Source: Paraburkholderia caledonica NBRC 102488 (GTDB lineage: Bacteria; Pseudomonadota; Gammaproteobacteria; Burkholderiales; Burkholderiaceae). Taken from it: a DNA stretch of 64,000 bases. The stretch lies in contig NZ_BAYE01000004.1 in assembly GCF_000685095.1 (NCBI RefSeq), positions 186,001 to 250,000 on the forward strand, in the 5' to 3' direction. Numbering within the stretch: position 1 is the stretch's first letter; every line of letters starts with the position of its first letter. Under the pieces are notes generated by a model, which saw only the letters and a program-made list of their open reading frames with translations, had not been told where the DNA came from and did no database searches. Below are positions 27,008-38,034 of the stretch, one piece after another. Position numbers and translations under genes: made by a program.

Positions 27008-27778
27008 ATGTCGGACTATCAGTACACACCTGAACACTGGTCGCAGGGCGATCCCGTTGCCAACTATAAGGCCGGCCAGATTGTGGCGGTGACGGTCAAT
27101 GACCGGGCAGCGACCCGACAAGCCATCATCACCGTGTTGAAGAAGTCAGGCTACACACTCGTAGAGCGTTCATCCTGGGGCGCGAAGCCTCCAAGGGACG
27201 CCTTGACCCCTTCCCATTGGGATTACAGCGATGTGGTCATCCATCATGCCGGCCACAGTTATTCATGCGCCGTCAACGAGCAAGGGGCCATCGAGCAGAT
27301 GAAAAAGGCTCAGGAATACGACATGCATGGCTTTTACGACATTGGGTATCACTATGCGGTCTCCTGCAACGGTGAGATTTTCGAAGCCAGAGATGTGCGC
27401 TTCGTTGGGTCACACGTGATGGGAGATAATACGGGAAAACTTGGTATCGTCCTTCTTGAGAATCTTGCTGAAGCCGGCGAGGCGTGGCAGCAGGAATACA
27501 GCCGGAAGTCGCTGTGGGAAAAACTTAAGGGGACGTTGGACATCGGGCGCGACGCCCTGGCGTTCGACCACGAAATGCCGACCAAGGCTCAGATGGATGC
27601 GCTGACCACGCTTATTAAAACGCTAAAAGAGTTTTTCAATCTGAAGGCCCTGGGTGGCCATCGTGAATATCAGCTACTTGCTCCAGGGCACGAAGGACGG
27701 GCATGCCCTGGAAAATATGGCATGCAAGTGGTTACGCAAATGAGGAGCGCATTCGGTTTAGCCGCTCCATCAAAGTGA
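27008..27778 (+). CDS. N-acetylmuramoyl-L-alanine amidase, PGRP type (T6SS effector)
   Basis: A 256-residue zinc amidase predicted to cut the bond between MurNAc and the stem peptide. The PGRP/amidase_2 pattern is clear: RSSWGAKPP (55-62), VVIHHAGH (77-83, first zinc ligand), YDIGYHYAV with a conserved tyrosine (110-118), GHREY (217-221) and CPGKYG (233-238, last zinc ligand). There is no signal peptide, consistent with delivery on the PAAR tip encoded 2 bp upstream. AGGAGG at 26995-27000 serves ATG 27008. The convergent gene overlapping its 3' end by 9 bp may encode immunity. Confidence 0.88.
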   Translation: MSDYQYTPEHWSQGDPVANYKAGQIVAVTVNDRAATRQAIITVLKKSGYTLVERSSWGAKPPRDALTPSHWDYSDVVIHHAGHSYSCAVNEQGAIEQMKKAQEYDMHGFYDIGYHYAVSCNGEIFEARDVRFVGSHVMGDNTGKLGIVLLENLAEAGEAWQQEYSRKSLWEKLKGTLDIGRDALAFDHEMPTKAQMDALTTLIKTLKEFFNLKALGGHREYQLLAPGHEGRACPGKYGMQVVTQMRSAFGLAAPSK

Positions 27779-28093
27779 AATGTCCAACCCAAGCGCGTTA
27801 TTGATAATGAAGGTACGGCTCTCAAGCTGTTGCTGGATCCGTTCGCACCGCTCGACGTCAGGAAGATTTCCGCGAATGGGGAGCTTTGCCTTCCATTCCA
27901 CTGAACCCAACCACTCGCTACTTCCTGGGTCGGGCCCGTGCCCTTGCCCATCGGAGATATCAAAATAGTGCTGGCTCACGTAGCTAAACCATTCTACGCT
28001 GCACACTTTTGACTTGGGCGGATTCGGGATGCTTGTGTTTATGGCAATCCAGGCAACGACTAGAAGCGCAACCAGACCGATGACTTTTTTCAT
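27770..28093 (-). CDS. Small membrane-anchored protein, candidate amidase immunity
   Basis: A 107-residue protein with an N-terminal hydrophobic helix (VIGLVALLVVAWIAI) followed by a periplasmic domain with two cysteines (SKVCSVEW and VERCERI). No family is recognised. Its 3' end overlaps the end of the amidase gene by 9 bp on the other strand. A periplasmic-facing anchor would suit protection against a peptidoglycan amidase, but being convergent rather than downstream in the operon is unusual for immunity genes. Its start codon is only 6 bp from that of the divergent YdcF-like gene. Confidence 0.6.
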   Translation of the reverse strand: MKKVIGLVALLVVAWIAINTSIPNPPKSKVCSVEWFSYVSQHYFDISDGQGHGPDPGSSEWLGSVEWKAKLPIRGNLPDVERCERIQQQLESRTFIINNALGLDISL

Positions 28094-28099
28094 GTTCGC

Positions 28100-28687
28100 A
28101 TGTTAATTTCAATATTGAAGTGGATAGCCGGAGTCTGGTTAATTACCTCGCTGGTTGTAGCCTCAATAGGACTGCTCTTTAAACCTCAAAAATCTGACAT
28201 TGCCATCGTTTTTGGTAACGAAGTTCATGCGGATGGTAGCCCATCGAACAGGTTATCGGCAAGACTGGATCGGGCGCGCCAATGTTATGAGAATGGGATG
28301 TGCCGTCGGATATTAGTGAGCGGTGGTATTGACAAACGAGGCACCGACGAAGCGCTGGCGATGGAAAATTACCTTGTCCGTCGAGGTATCCCCAAAGACC
28401 GGATAGTCATGGATAACGTGGGCCTTGACACGTGGGACACCGCCAGAAACGCTAGCGCCTATATGAAAACGCACCATCTGAAAAGTGCTCTCGTTGTCAC
28501 GCAATATTTTCATGTCCCACGGGCTGTCATCACCTTAAAGAGATTTGGAATCAGTCATGTGGCCGGGAGCTACCCCCGTTTTTTTGAAATCCGCGATATT
28601 TACTCGGCTATCCGGGAGACTCCTGCGATCATCTGGTACTGCATCAGAGTGGATTTTAAGGTAAGCGGCTCGTCCCCACCGTCGTAG
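28100..28687 (+). CDS. YdcF/SanA-like DUF218 membrane protein
   Basis: A 195-residue protein with one N-terminal transmembrane helix (WIAGVWLITSLVVASIGLLF) and a DUF218 domain: DIAIVFGNEV, NRLSARLDRA, RILVSGGIDKRG, DEALAMENYLVRRGIP, DRIVMDNVGLDTWDTARN and VVTQYFHVPRAV. Proteins of this fold (SanA, ElyC, YdcF) are linked to envelope integrity. The start ATG lacks a visible ribosome site. It borders the peptidoglycan-targeting effector pair, so an envelope-protective role is possible, but it may be unrelated. Confidence 0.8.
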   Translation: MLISILKWIAGVWLITSLVVASIGLLFKPQKSDIAIVFGNEVHADGSPSNRLSARLDRARQCYENGMCRRILVSGGIDKRGTDEALAMENYLVRRGIPKDRIVMDNVGLDTWDTARNASAYMKTHHLKSALVVTQYFHVPRAVITLKRFGISHVAGSYPRFFEIRDIYSAIRETPAIIWYCIRVDFKVSGSSPPS

Positions 28688-29023
28688 GCGGTTGCTGCGA
28701 TACACAGCAAAGTAATGCCGATCATTTTCGATTTGATGGACATCACTTTGTCAGAATCTCCAGAAGCATGGTAGTCGAGCAGGCCGTCCGAATTACCCAC
28801 GGCAGCTTCGCGACTGGCTGGCGGCAGCAGCGTGCGAGCCGGGCGTCTCGGTCGCGAGATTGGCCCCTGAGAATGGCATTCACGCGAACATGCTGTACAC
28901 CTGGCGGCGGCGATATCTTGCCGAGCAGCATGCTTCGTCTACGAGCCTCCTCCCCTCCTGCTGCTGAGTGACGCGCCGACGCGGGTCGCGACCGGACAGC
29001 GGTATTTATGAGCTCGCGTACCC

Positions 29024-29215
29024 TTACACGCGCTCGCGCTCCTGCCTGGTTATCTGTTTGCGCTGCTCGTTCGTCAGATCAAGTGTCTCGGCGTCTTCGG
29101 CGATACTGCGAAACTCTACGTTGCCGTCTCTCGGTAAGCCGTCTTTCGCCTTTGCCATCACCGCCAAATAGATAACATCATCCAGAGTATCTAATTCGGA
29201 GCATGCTTTCTCCAA
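29024..29215 (-). pseudogene. Unidentified coding-like fragment
   Basis: A minus-strand frame that remains open from about 29285 to a TAA at 29024, without ATG or ribosome site (TTG 29215 is the only listed start). It encodes an acidic, helical, protein-like sequence (ELDTLDDVIYLAVMAKAKDG, then FRSIAEDAETLDL and QRKQITRQERERV). It is probably the 3' part of a lost gene. No family is recognised. Confidence 0.3.
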
Positions 29216-29400
29216 TGTATCGTAGACATCAGCCGGTCGGTTATCCTCAGGATTTGCTACATCACGCGTTGTTCCTGCTCAACCAATGCAACCTGGTCGG
29301 TTGGGACAGTGCGGATGATACGTTCTGGATAACCGACGCGGGCGAAGCTAGGCTCGCCGCGTATATTCCGCATTCAGACTTGGAAGTCGCTGCACGATAG
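29203..29400 (+). pseudogene. Unidentified short ORF, possible winged-helix remnant
   Basis: A 65-residue plus-strand frame whose centre (LLHHALFLLNQCNLVGWDSA, TFWITDAGEARLAAY) looks like a real folded segment of the wing-and-helix kind. It overlaps the fragment on the other strand at its start, and no ribosome site is visible. It may be the end of a degraded gene. Function unknown. Confidence 0.3.
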
Positions 29401-29481
29401 AACTACTACAGCGGACCTCTCCCAATCAGGTCGCTCATTCGGTCATTACCTACATCCGGCGTGTCTCGGTTCGGCTCTCGT

Positions 29482-32400
29482 CTAATCATCGTCCTCTTCA
29501 AGAGCTTCCCTTGACTTGCGCTGACGCGCTATTGCATAGCGAGCGTCCTTGAGCAGTCCGTCGTACAGGTCGAACGCTGGTTCGGCTCGGCTTAGTGACG
29601 CCAACATCTGTTCACAGTGCTGTTCCATCCTGAGGTCCTCAGGGAATGGCTCCCCGGGAGTTCCTCCACGGACACCAGAATATGTTGCCGCGGCGATTGC
29701 CGAGCGAATCTCATCCACAGCTCCCTCACCAATGAGTTCACTCGCGTTAATGATGTCGCGGATGAACTTTGAATGTTCATAGATGAGAGCTGGCTGGCTT
29801 TCTTGCAGCACTCTGGCGACCAGCCTGGCATGGGCCTCCGTGCCCGAGGACATCCAATCAAGCAGAAGGTCGAGTAGGGCTTGGTCGTACTCTCCGCAAA
29901 GGCCAGAGACTGCCTCGCCAATGCACCGTGCGGTCGGAATGTCGCCCGACTCTTCGAGGGCACAGTCGAGGAAGTCCCGAAGTAGCCGTGGTCCGGCCTC
30001 GACTTCCATCAGGCCCAAGCCCTCTCCGTTGTGCTCCTTTCTCAGTGGCTTATAAGACCAATCGTTTCGTCGTTTCGCTTCCACGAGTCGTGCCATGACC
30101 AGTGCGACGACCAAGACTGGGTCCTTCCTGATTGATGCTGTGAGGAACGCACGCACCCAGTAGTCGTCTAGCTCCTTCAGCACAACCAGCTTCCGCAGCA
30201 TCTCGTTCCGCTTGGTCGCGACGTCAGCCTCCGGAATGGCATTGTCGCCAGAGAGCCACATGAACATGTCGTGAGTTGCGCGCGCGTTGACCTCAAAGTC
30301 CGCCAAACAAACGAGCTCGACGGCCAATGCTGGACTTCTGCTAGCCAGTTGGCGGGTGAGGTTCGACGCGACCATCAAAACTGTCGGGTCCTTTGACTCA
30401 AAGATGCGTTTGAACAGCTCCACTTCTTGGGGCGTGTAGGGACGAGAGGGTTCGAACCTCGTGTACGCCTCAGCAAGCTGCGCCAGCACCTTGGCGGACC
30501 CCTCAGAGCGGATGACGTATTCGTTCACGAGGCTGGAGTCGCCCGCCTCAACGACCGCGCTCAGTGCGGCGCCTACGTGCTGCTCCAGATGACCAGCTCG
30601 GCCCTCGTTGTTCCTCAAGAGAAGTTCGGTCGCAAGGCCCGGTACCGAAGCCAGTAGATGGCTCACGAGAAGGAACGGTGACCCATATTGGTCGTGTGCG
30701 ACAGTGGTAATTTCCTCCAAGGAGGCATGCAGTTCATCAATTAGGCTGCTTGGCTCAGGGAGTGCAGCAATGAGGTCTGCTGTGAGAAGTTGACGGTTCT
30801 TCACGTGCTCTTCGCGTTCGAGAGCTTCACTTAGTTTCCATGTCTCCGTCCCCCAGCCATCTACCAGTGCGCGTGTGAGCCGAGTCCGAAGGTCTCTATT
30901 CAACATGGCCAAGATGGCTTGAGCTTCAACTGAGGTCTCCGGCCTGCCATGAAACGCATGCCAGGAGATGGACTGTGCGAGCCGAACCAAGACGACGGGC
31001 AACACATGAACTTCGTTCAGAACAGCCTTGATCTCTTGCAACAGCTCCACTTGCTGTTGCTTCCAAGCATGGTCGGACGTGTCACCGTACATCGGGCCCC
31101 GAAGGGCTTGGCCCATCGTCTGCGCCGAGAGAAACGCTCGCCGGGGAGGCCCCTCCCGCAGGTACTTTAGCAATGCACCAGTTACTTCGTCCCTGACTTT
31201 TCGGGCCCATTCCAACGGCAGTTGATAGCGGGTAATGGTTATGCTCAGGCGAGAGGAGATCCTTGCCTCCATCTCAGTGCACAGCGCTCCCTCCAGAATG
31301 GCGAAGGGAGTATAGGTCGTCTTGAGCGAGGCGGGCCTTTCCAGAAGTGCGAGCGCGAAGCGAACGACCTCGCGCACGTACTCGATGGGCTTATTCAACT
31401 GAAATTGGGCCAGCTGCTTGAGAATTCGGATGCCGTGGCTGGGCTGCTGGTGAAGCGCTCGGGCATCGTTGCGTCCAGCAGTCCACAGCAGCTGGCATGC
31501 TTCTTGGACGTTGTCGTAGGTGTACGCTGCGTTGCGCACCATGTTGCACACAGAAGAGTTGCCCCCATGCCCCTCGGCGATAAGCCGCTTGGCGAAGTCC
31601 AGCGCAAATCTTGGTTGGTAGTACGCAACGGCCTCGACCGCTTCAACGTGAGGATTGCTGTACCGCCCACCCCAACGCAGCTTGGGACCAAGACTGGTAA
31701 GTAGCGCGCTGTCGTCTGTCTTGCCCTCGCGCAGTCGCCAGTCCAGGCGGCCAAGATTGACGAACAAGGTTTTCAGGTGGTCCGTGCCGGCAAGCTCGAA
31801 GACTTGGGTGACGCGTTCGTTGGCTGTGCCATCCGCATTGAGGTAGTTCGAGCGAATGATTTCATCGGCCAACAGGTCGGGAGCAAGCCTCGAACGAAGC
31901 CCCCGCTTGAACAGCACGCCGGCCTCTCCAAGAAGTCGCATCAGGCGACTGGCGTCTGGCTGCTCTATTCCTTCGGTTTTCAACAGGATGTTGAGCAAGC
32001 CCGCGTCGTCTGGAATGATGGGTTGAAGAAGTGCGATTACGCGCAGGATTGCCCTAAGCCTTGGAACGTCCTGCCCCGTAACCAAGGCGACGGTGATTAC
32101 GTCCTGAAGGCTTTTCAGTACATAGGTGCGGAACTCTTCTGCGTTGCCAAGAAGCGCGAGCGACACACCATCGCGTGCGACCAGCTGCGCTGCCAAGACA
32201 GTGGCGAGCGGCGTGGTGTACGTCGCGCGCGCAATCTCGACAGCCGCTGCTGGTGACACCTTGCATTCGGCCAGGACGGATTCGGCCAGTGCTTGAGCTT
32301 GCTCCCGAGTCTGCGGACGCATGTCAGCAAATCGGACCAGAGGCCCAGAGAGGCTTACGTCGGCAGCTTGTAGCCGTAGCGCCTCTTTCCCATAGGGGCG

Positions 32401-33531
32401 AAGTGATAGGAGCAATCGCGTGTGGTGCTCGGGAACGGCGGCGTACCTGAGGAGGATGCCGAGGTCTTCGCGTTCGTGAGCATCATCGACGACGAGGAGC
32501 GTCACGGCGCCTCTGCTGTCGCGCAGCCTGTCCAGATGGTGGGCCTTGACCTCTTCAGTTGGCGACAAAAACCGAACATGCAGGGGCGTGCTCTGCGCAA
32601 GCCGTTGGGTCACCTCGCGTAGAACGCGACTCTTGCCAGCCCCGGGAGCACCGACGAGGCACGTTAGAACGACGGAGTCGTCTTGGACGCAGTCAACCAC
32701 CTGTGAGACTTCCTCGTTGCGACCGACGAGCGCCCAGGAATGGTTGAAGAAGCGGTCGGAGACCAGAAATGGCTTGAAGAAGTCCTCGGGACTCTGAATA
32801 GGGCCAGCCTCATCAATGCCAAGCAGGTCGAGGCGCTGGCCACTGAAGTAACGGTCGACCAGGTCCAGGCGGTCGACCAACGGCAGGTCGTGAAGCCGTC
32901 GGGTGATGTCCTCTCGGTCCCACAACTCCCAGCCAGCGTGCGTTGCCATCGCATCGCGGGAACTTGGGCTCGCAACGCTGGACAGCAGGAGCACCTTAAG
33001 GTCTGCGACGTAGGTCTGCTCGGCCACCGCAGTATGGACCTTCTGAGGGCCGAACTCATTGACGCGCTTGCACTGAAACGAGTGGGTGCCAAACGGACCG
33101 GTGGCGAAGATGTCGATGCCGTGCTGCTTGTGACCGGTGCCCCCATAGCGCTGCACTGTGCCTCCGCGGAGCTTGTACATCCGGTGCAAGAGGGCGGCGC
33201 AGAAGCTCTCAAACGTCTCCGGCGGCAGGGCGGAAAGCGGCAGAGGCCGGTCGTGCGAGGTGGCGGTCTCGGCACGAGTGTCCGGCGGTCCTGCTTGGTA
33301 GCCGGCGGCCACTAGGAGTTCGTTTTCCTTGGCGCGCACCAACCGTTCCAGTGCCGGGATGTCGTTCGACCGCGGGCGCGCGAGCCCCTTCTCCCAACGG
33401 CTCACCGACTGCTCGGTGACAGCAAGAGCGCTCGCCAGCTCTTGCTGCTTGGTGTATCCAGCGGCAACGCGAAGTCGAGCTAGTAGTTCGCCAAAGGCCG
33501 GATACAGAGCGGATGTGCGGGTCGCCTTAAT
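29482..33531 (-). CDS. HTH-Mrr nuclease-STAND ATPase protein, candidate anti-phage defence
   Basis: A very large single protein (1,307 residues from GTG 33405; about 1,349 if translation begins at ATT 33531). In order: an XRE-type helix-turn-helix whose first half lies upstream of GTG 33405 (LLARLRVAAGYTKQQELASA, then VTEQSVSRWEKGLARPRS); an Mrr-like nuclease with GID and QCK residues (D98, Q111, K113 counted from 33405); a P-loop ATPase with Walker A VGAPGAGKS (251-259) and Walker B LLVVDDAH (303-310); then about 900 residues that look helical and repetitive. This resembles Avs-type STAND defence proteins, where the ATPase senses a phage protein and fires a nuclease; the fused HTH is unusual. 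Starting at GTG 33405 would cut the recognition helix. The gene stands alone between decayed T6SS modules and gyrB. Confidence 0.78.
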   Translation of the reverse strand: MKATRTSALYPAFGELLARLRVAAGYTKQQELASALAVTEQSVSRWEKGLARPRSNDIPALERLVRAKENELLVAAGYQAGPPDTRAETATSHDRPLPLSALPPETFESFCAALLHRMYKLRGGTVQRYGGTGHKQHGIDIFATGPFGTHSFQCKRVNEFGPQKVHTAVAEQTYVADLKVLLLSSVASPSSRDAMATHAGWELWDREDITRRLHDLPLVDRLDLVDRYFSGQRLDLLGIDEAGPIQSPEDFFKPFLVSDRFFNHSWALVGRNEEVSQVVDCVQDDSVVLTCLVGAPGAGKSRVLREVTQRLAQSTPLHVRFLSPTEEVKAHHLDRLRDSRGAVTLLVVDDAHEREDLGILLRYAAVPEHHTRLLLSLRPYGKEALRLQAADVSLSGPLVRFADMRPQTREQAQALAESVLAECKVSPAAAVEIARATYTTPLATVLAAQLVARDGVSLALLGNAEEFRTYVLKSLQDVITVALVTGQDVPRLRAILRVIALLQPIIPDDAGLLNILLKTEGIEQPDASRLMRLLGEAGVLFKRGLRSRLAPDLLADEIIRSNYLNADGTANERVTQVFELAGTDHLKTLFVNLGRLDWRLREGKTDDSALLTSLGPKLRWGGRYSNPHVEAVEAVAYYQPRFALDFAKRLIAEGHGGNSSVCNMVRNAAYTYDNVQEACQLLWTAGRNDARALHQQPSHGIRILKQLAQFQLNKPIEYVREVVRFALALLERPASLKTTYTPFAILEGALCTEMEARISSRLSITITRYQLPLEWARKVRDEVTGALLKYLREGPPRRAFLSAQTMGQALRGPMYGDTSDHAWKQQQVELLQEIKAVLNEVHVLPVVLVRLAQSISWHAFHGRPETSVEAQAILAMLNRDLRTRLTRALVDGWGTETWKLSEALEREEHVKNRQLLTADLIAALPEPSSLIDELHASLEEITTVAHDQYGSPFLLVSHLLASVPGLATELLLRNNEGRAGHLEQHVGAALSAVVEAGDSSLVNEYVIRSEGSAKVLAQLAEAYTRFEPSRPYTPQEVELFKRIFESKDPTVLMVASNLTRQLASRSPALAVELVCLADFEVNARATHDMFMWLSGDNAIPEADVATKRNEMLRKLVVLKELDDYWVRAFLTASIRKDPVLVVALVMARLVEAKRRNDWSYKPLRKEHNGEGLGLMEVEAGPRLLRDFLDCALEESGDIPTARCIGEAVSGLCGEYDQALLDLLLDWMSSGTEAHARLVARVLQESQPALIYEHSKFIRDIINASELIGEGAVDEIRSAIAAATYSGVRGGTPGEPFPEDLRMEQHCEQMLASLSRAEPAFDLYDGLLKDARYAIARQRKSREALEEDDD

Positions 33532-34118
33532 TTAATTGTACCTTTTCACGTACACACAAATAAGTGTGCCATAGCGTCACGCATATCGGTCCGTGAAATT
33601 CAATATTGCAGGAGGCGCTATGGCGCACAACTCATGCTCGCACCGCAGAAGGAATGCTCCACGCCGCGCTTCGCCGACGACCCGTACTGCGAGTTCCAGG
33701 ATGACCGCGAGCGCCGCAACGCGCTCGTGTCACGCGACCTTTGCATTGTCGGTTGCCGCTTGGTCACGGTGGCAGGCCTCGTCACGCTCGCGCTTTGCGC
33801 GCCCGCCGGCAGTATGGTCGGACTTGTCGCTCGAATGCTCGCGCGCATTCTCGTATAGCCACAAGGAAGGTTCTACGCAACGAACTTAATGTTCACCTCG
33901 CCTTACTCAAGAACGAGGGCCTGCTCGAAGTTCGGCATGACATTTCTTCGGCGTAAATGGCAACAGCTGGCCACCTCGATGAGGCGGCCGTTGTTCTTGC
34001 GGAGTTGGTGTTTGACTCGGCGGATGCCATCAACGTGAGCTATCGAAGTACACCCATCGATAAATGTCTCAATGGATGCTTCCCAAAATCTCAGGTTATG
34101 GTTCCCGCTACACCACCC
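33532..34118. other. Region between the defence gene and gyrB
   Basis: About 590 bp. The left edge carries signals for the minus-strand defence gene: AAAAGG as possible ribosome site (33541-33546), TACAAT as possible -10 (33535-33540) and the ACAC-TTATTT-GTGT dyad near 33554-33567. At 33609-33614 AGGAGG precedes ATG 33620. The rest, up to the gyrB stop, shows a short hydrophobic ORF and otherwise nothing I can support. Confidence 0.4.
33634..33858 (+). CDS. Short hypothetical ORF with one membrane segment
   Basis: A 74-residue frame with strongly GC-rich third codon positions, as in local real genes. It has an acidic start (FADDPYCEFQDDRERRNALV) and a hydrophobic stretch (LVTVAGLVTLALCA). 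No ribosome site precedes ATG 33634. The good site (AGGAGG 33609-33614) serves ATG 33620, which is in another frame. A small indel after the start may have broken the gene. No family is recognised. Confidence 0.3.
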   Translation: MLAPQKECSTPRFADDPYCEFQDDRERRNALVSRDLCIVGCRLVTVAGLVTLALCAPAGSMVGLVARMLARILV

Positions 34119-36638
<2,520 letters not shown>

Positions 36639-36657
36639 TCAAAATGCCATAAAAACG

Positions 36658-36682
36658 CCAAAGGGGCGCTGCGCCCCTTGGT
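36658..36682 (-). terminator. Hairpin after dnaN
   Basis: AAGGGGCG (36661-36668) pairs with CGCCCCTT (36672-36679). On the minus strand it is followed by TGGCGTTTTTATGG, a displaced U-tract, so it could end part of dnaN transcription before gyrB. Confidence 0.45.
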
Positions 36683-36703
36683 GTGTTCTGGTTTTTGGAC
36701 GCG

Positions 36704-37807
36704 TTAGATGCGCATTGGCATCACGACGTATTTGAATTCGTCGTTCTCGGGAATCGTGATCAACGCGCTGGAGCTGGCGTCGCCAAGGCTCACTTGCAAC
36801 ATGTCGACCTTCAGGTTCGCCAGCACGTCGAGCAGATACGTGACGTTGAACCCGATATCGACGCTGTCGCCGTCGTACGCGATTTCCAGTTCTTCTTGCG
36901 CCTCTTCCTGATCGGCGTTGGTCGACATGATCTTCAACTGGCCCGGCTCGATAATGCAGCGCACGCCCTTGAATTTGTCCGACGTCAAAATCGCCGCGCG
37001 TTGCAGCGAACGCTGCAGTTCTTCGCGGCCGATCACGAACTGGTTTTTATGCGACTTCGGAATCACACGCTGGAAGTCGGGGAATTTTCCTTCCACCAGT
37101 TTCGACACCAGTTCGACCTGACCGAACGTGAATTTCACCTGCGTTTGCGCGATGTCGATGTTCAGCGTGTCGTCGATGTCTTCCAGGAGACGCTGCAACT
37201 CCAGAATCGTCTTTCGCGGAATGATCACTTCCTGGCGCGCGAACGCACCTTCGATCTTCATCGACGAAAACGCGAGGCGGTGGCCGTCGGTTGCGACCGC
37301 CATCAACTGGTCGCCGTCTACTACCAGCAGCATGCCGTTCAGGTAGTAGCGAATGTCCTGCTGGGCCATTGAAAAATGGACCATGCCGAGCAACTGGCGG
37401 AACGTCTTTTGCGGAACCACGAGGCTCGCGCCGTAGTCTTTAGCTTGCGCGACCGTTGGGAACTCGTCTGCAGCCAGCGTTTGCAGTGCGAAGCGGCTCT
37501 TGCCGGATTGCACCGTCAGACGCTTGTCATTCAGCGTAAGCGTGACCTGGCCGTCGGGCATGGCGCGCAGAATGTCGAGGAGCTTTCGCGCTGCCACCGT
37601 GGTCGCCACCGAATCGCCGCCCACGCCGAAATCGGCGCGCGTGGTGATCTGCAACTCCAGGTCGGTCGACAGGAACGACACGTCCGGGCCATTCTTGGTA
37701 ATCAGCAAATTGGCGAGGATCGGCAACGTATGGCGGCGTTCGACGATGCCGCTCACGGTTTGCAGCGGCCTGAGGAGGTTATCGCGTTCGGTCTTGACCA
37801 GTTGCAT
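36704..37807 (-). CDS. dnaN: DNA polymerase III beta sliding clamp
   Basis: A 367-residue clamp of the usual length that tethers the replicative polymerase to DNA. Recognised from MQLVKTERDNLLRPLQTVSGI, RRHTLPILANLLI and the C-terminal EFKYVVMPMRI, which carries the MPMR peptide lining the clamp-binding pocket. Encoded between dnaA and gyrB on the minus strand. Confidence 0.98.
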   Translation of the reverse strand: MQLVKTERDNLLRPLQTVSGIVERRHTLPILANLLITKNGPDVSFLSTDLELQITTRADFGVGGDSVATTVAARKLLDILRAMPDGQVTLTLNDKRLTVQSGKSRFALQTLAADEFPTVAQAKDYGASLVVPQKTFRQLLGMVHFSMAQQDIRYYLNGMLLVVDGDQLMAVATDGHRLAFSSMKIEGAFARQEVIIPRKTILELQRLLEDIDDTLNIDIAQTQVKFTFGQVELVSKLVEGKFPDFQRVIPKSHKNQFVIGREELQRSLQRAAILTSDKFKGVRCIIEPGQLKIMSTNADQEEAQEELEIAYDGDSVDIGFNVTYLLDVLANLKVDMLQVSLGDASSSALITIPENDEFKYVVMPMRI

Positions 37808-38034
37808 AGAGTTCCTTCGTTGATATAACGGCCCACGCGCCTTTCAGCCCTTTTGGGCATTTTTCCGGCACGCAACCGCAGCTCCCCGCCGGCGCCACGC
37901 AGCGCCCGTCACGGCGTGAAATCCGCCCGCGGCCGCCGGGCGGTTAAACCTGTATTGTGCCTGAAAAAGGAACCGCCTCACTAAAATGGGGGCGAGTTAC
38001 GAAATAAACAGGTCGATTTTTCCGTCGCCGCCGC

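Larger units (their letters stand above)
28688..29481. other. Decayed stretch with short coding-like fragments
   Basis: Nearly 800 bp without a complete gene. On the minus strand a short frame (28743-28931) ends in TGA that overlaps an ATG (TGATG at 28741-28745) of a second frame with a signal-like start (SKMIGITLLCIAATA), imitating an effector-immunity junction. The first frame starts MLLGKIS, like LLLRKIS near the end of the toxin-44 protein, and the DNA around GATATCTTGC is similar at both places. Further right are two overlapping antisense fragments (29024-29215 and 29203-29400). The stretch looks like the residue of lost toxin modules. Confidence 0.35.
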
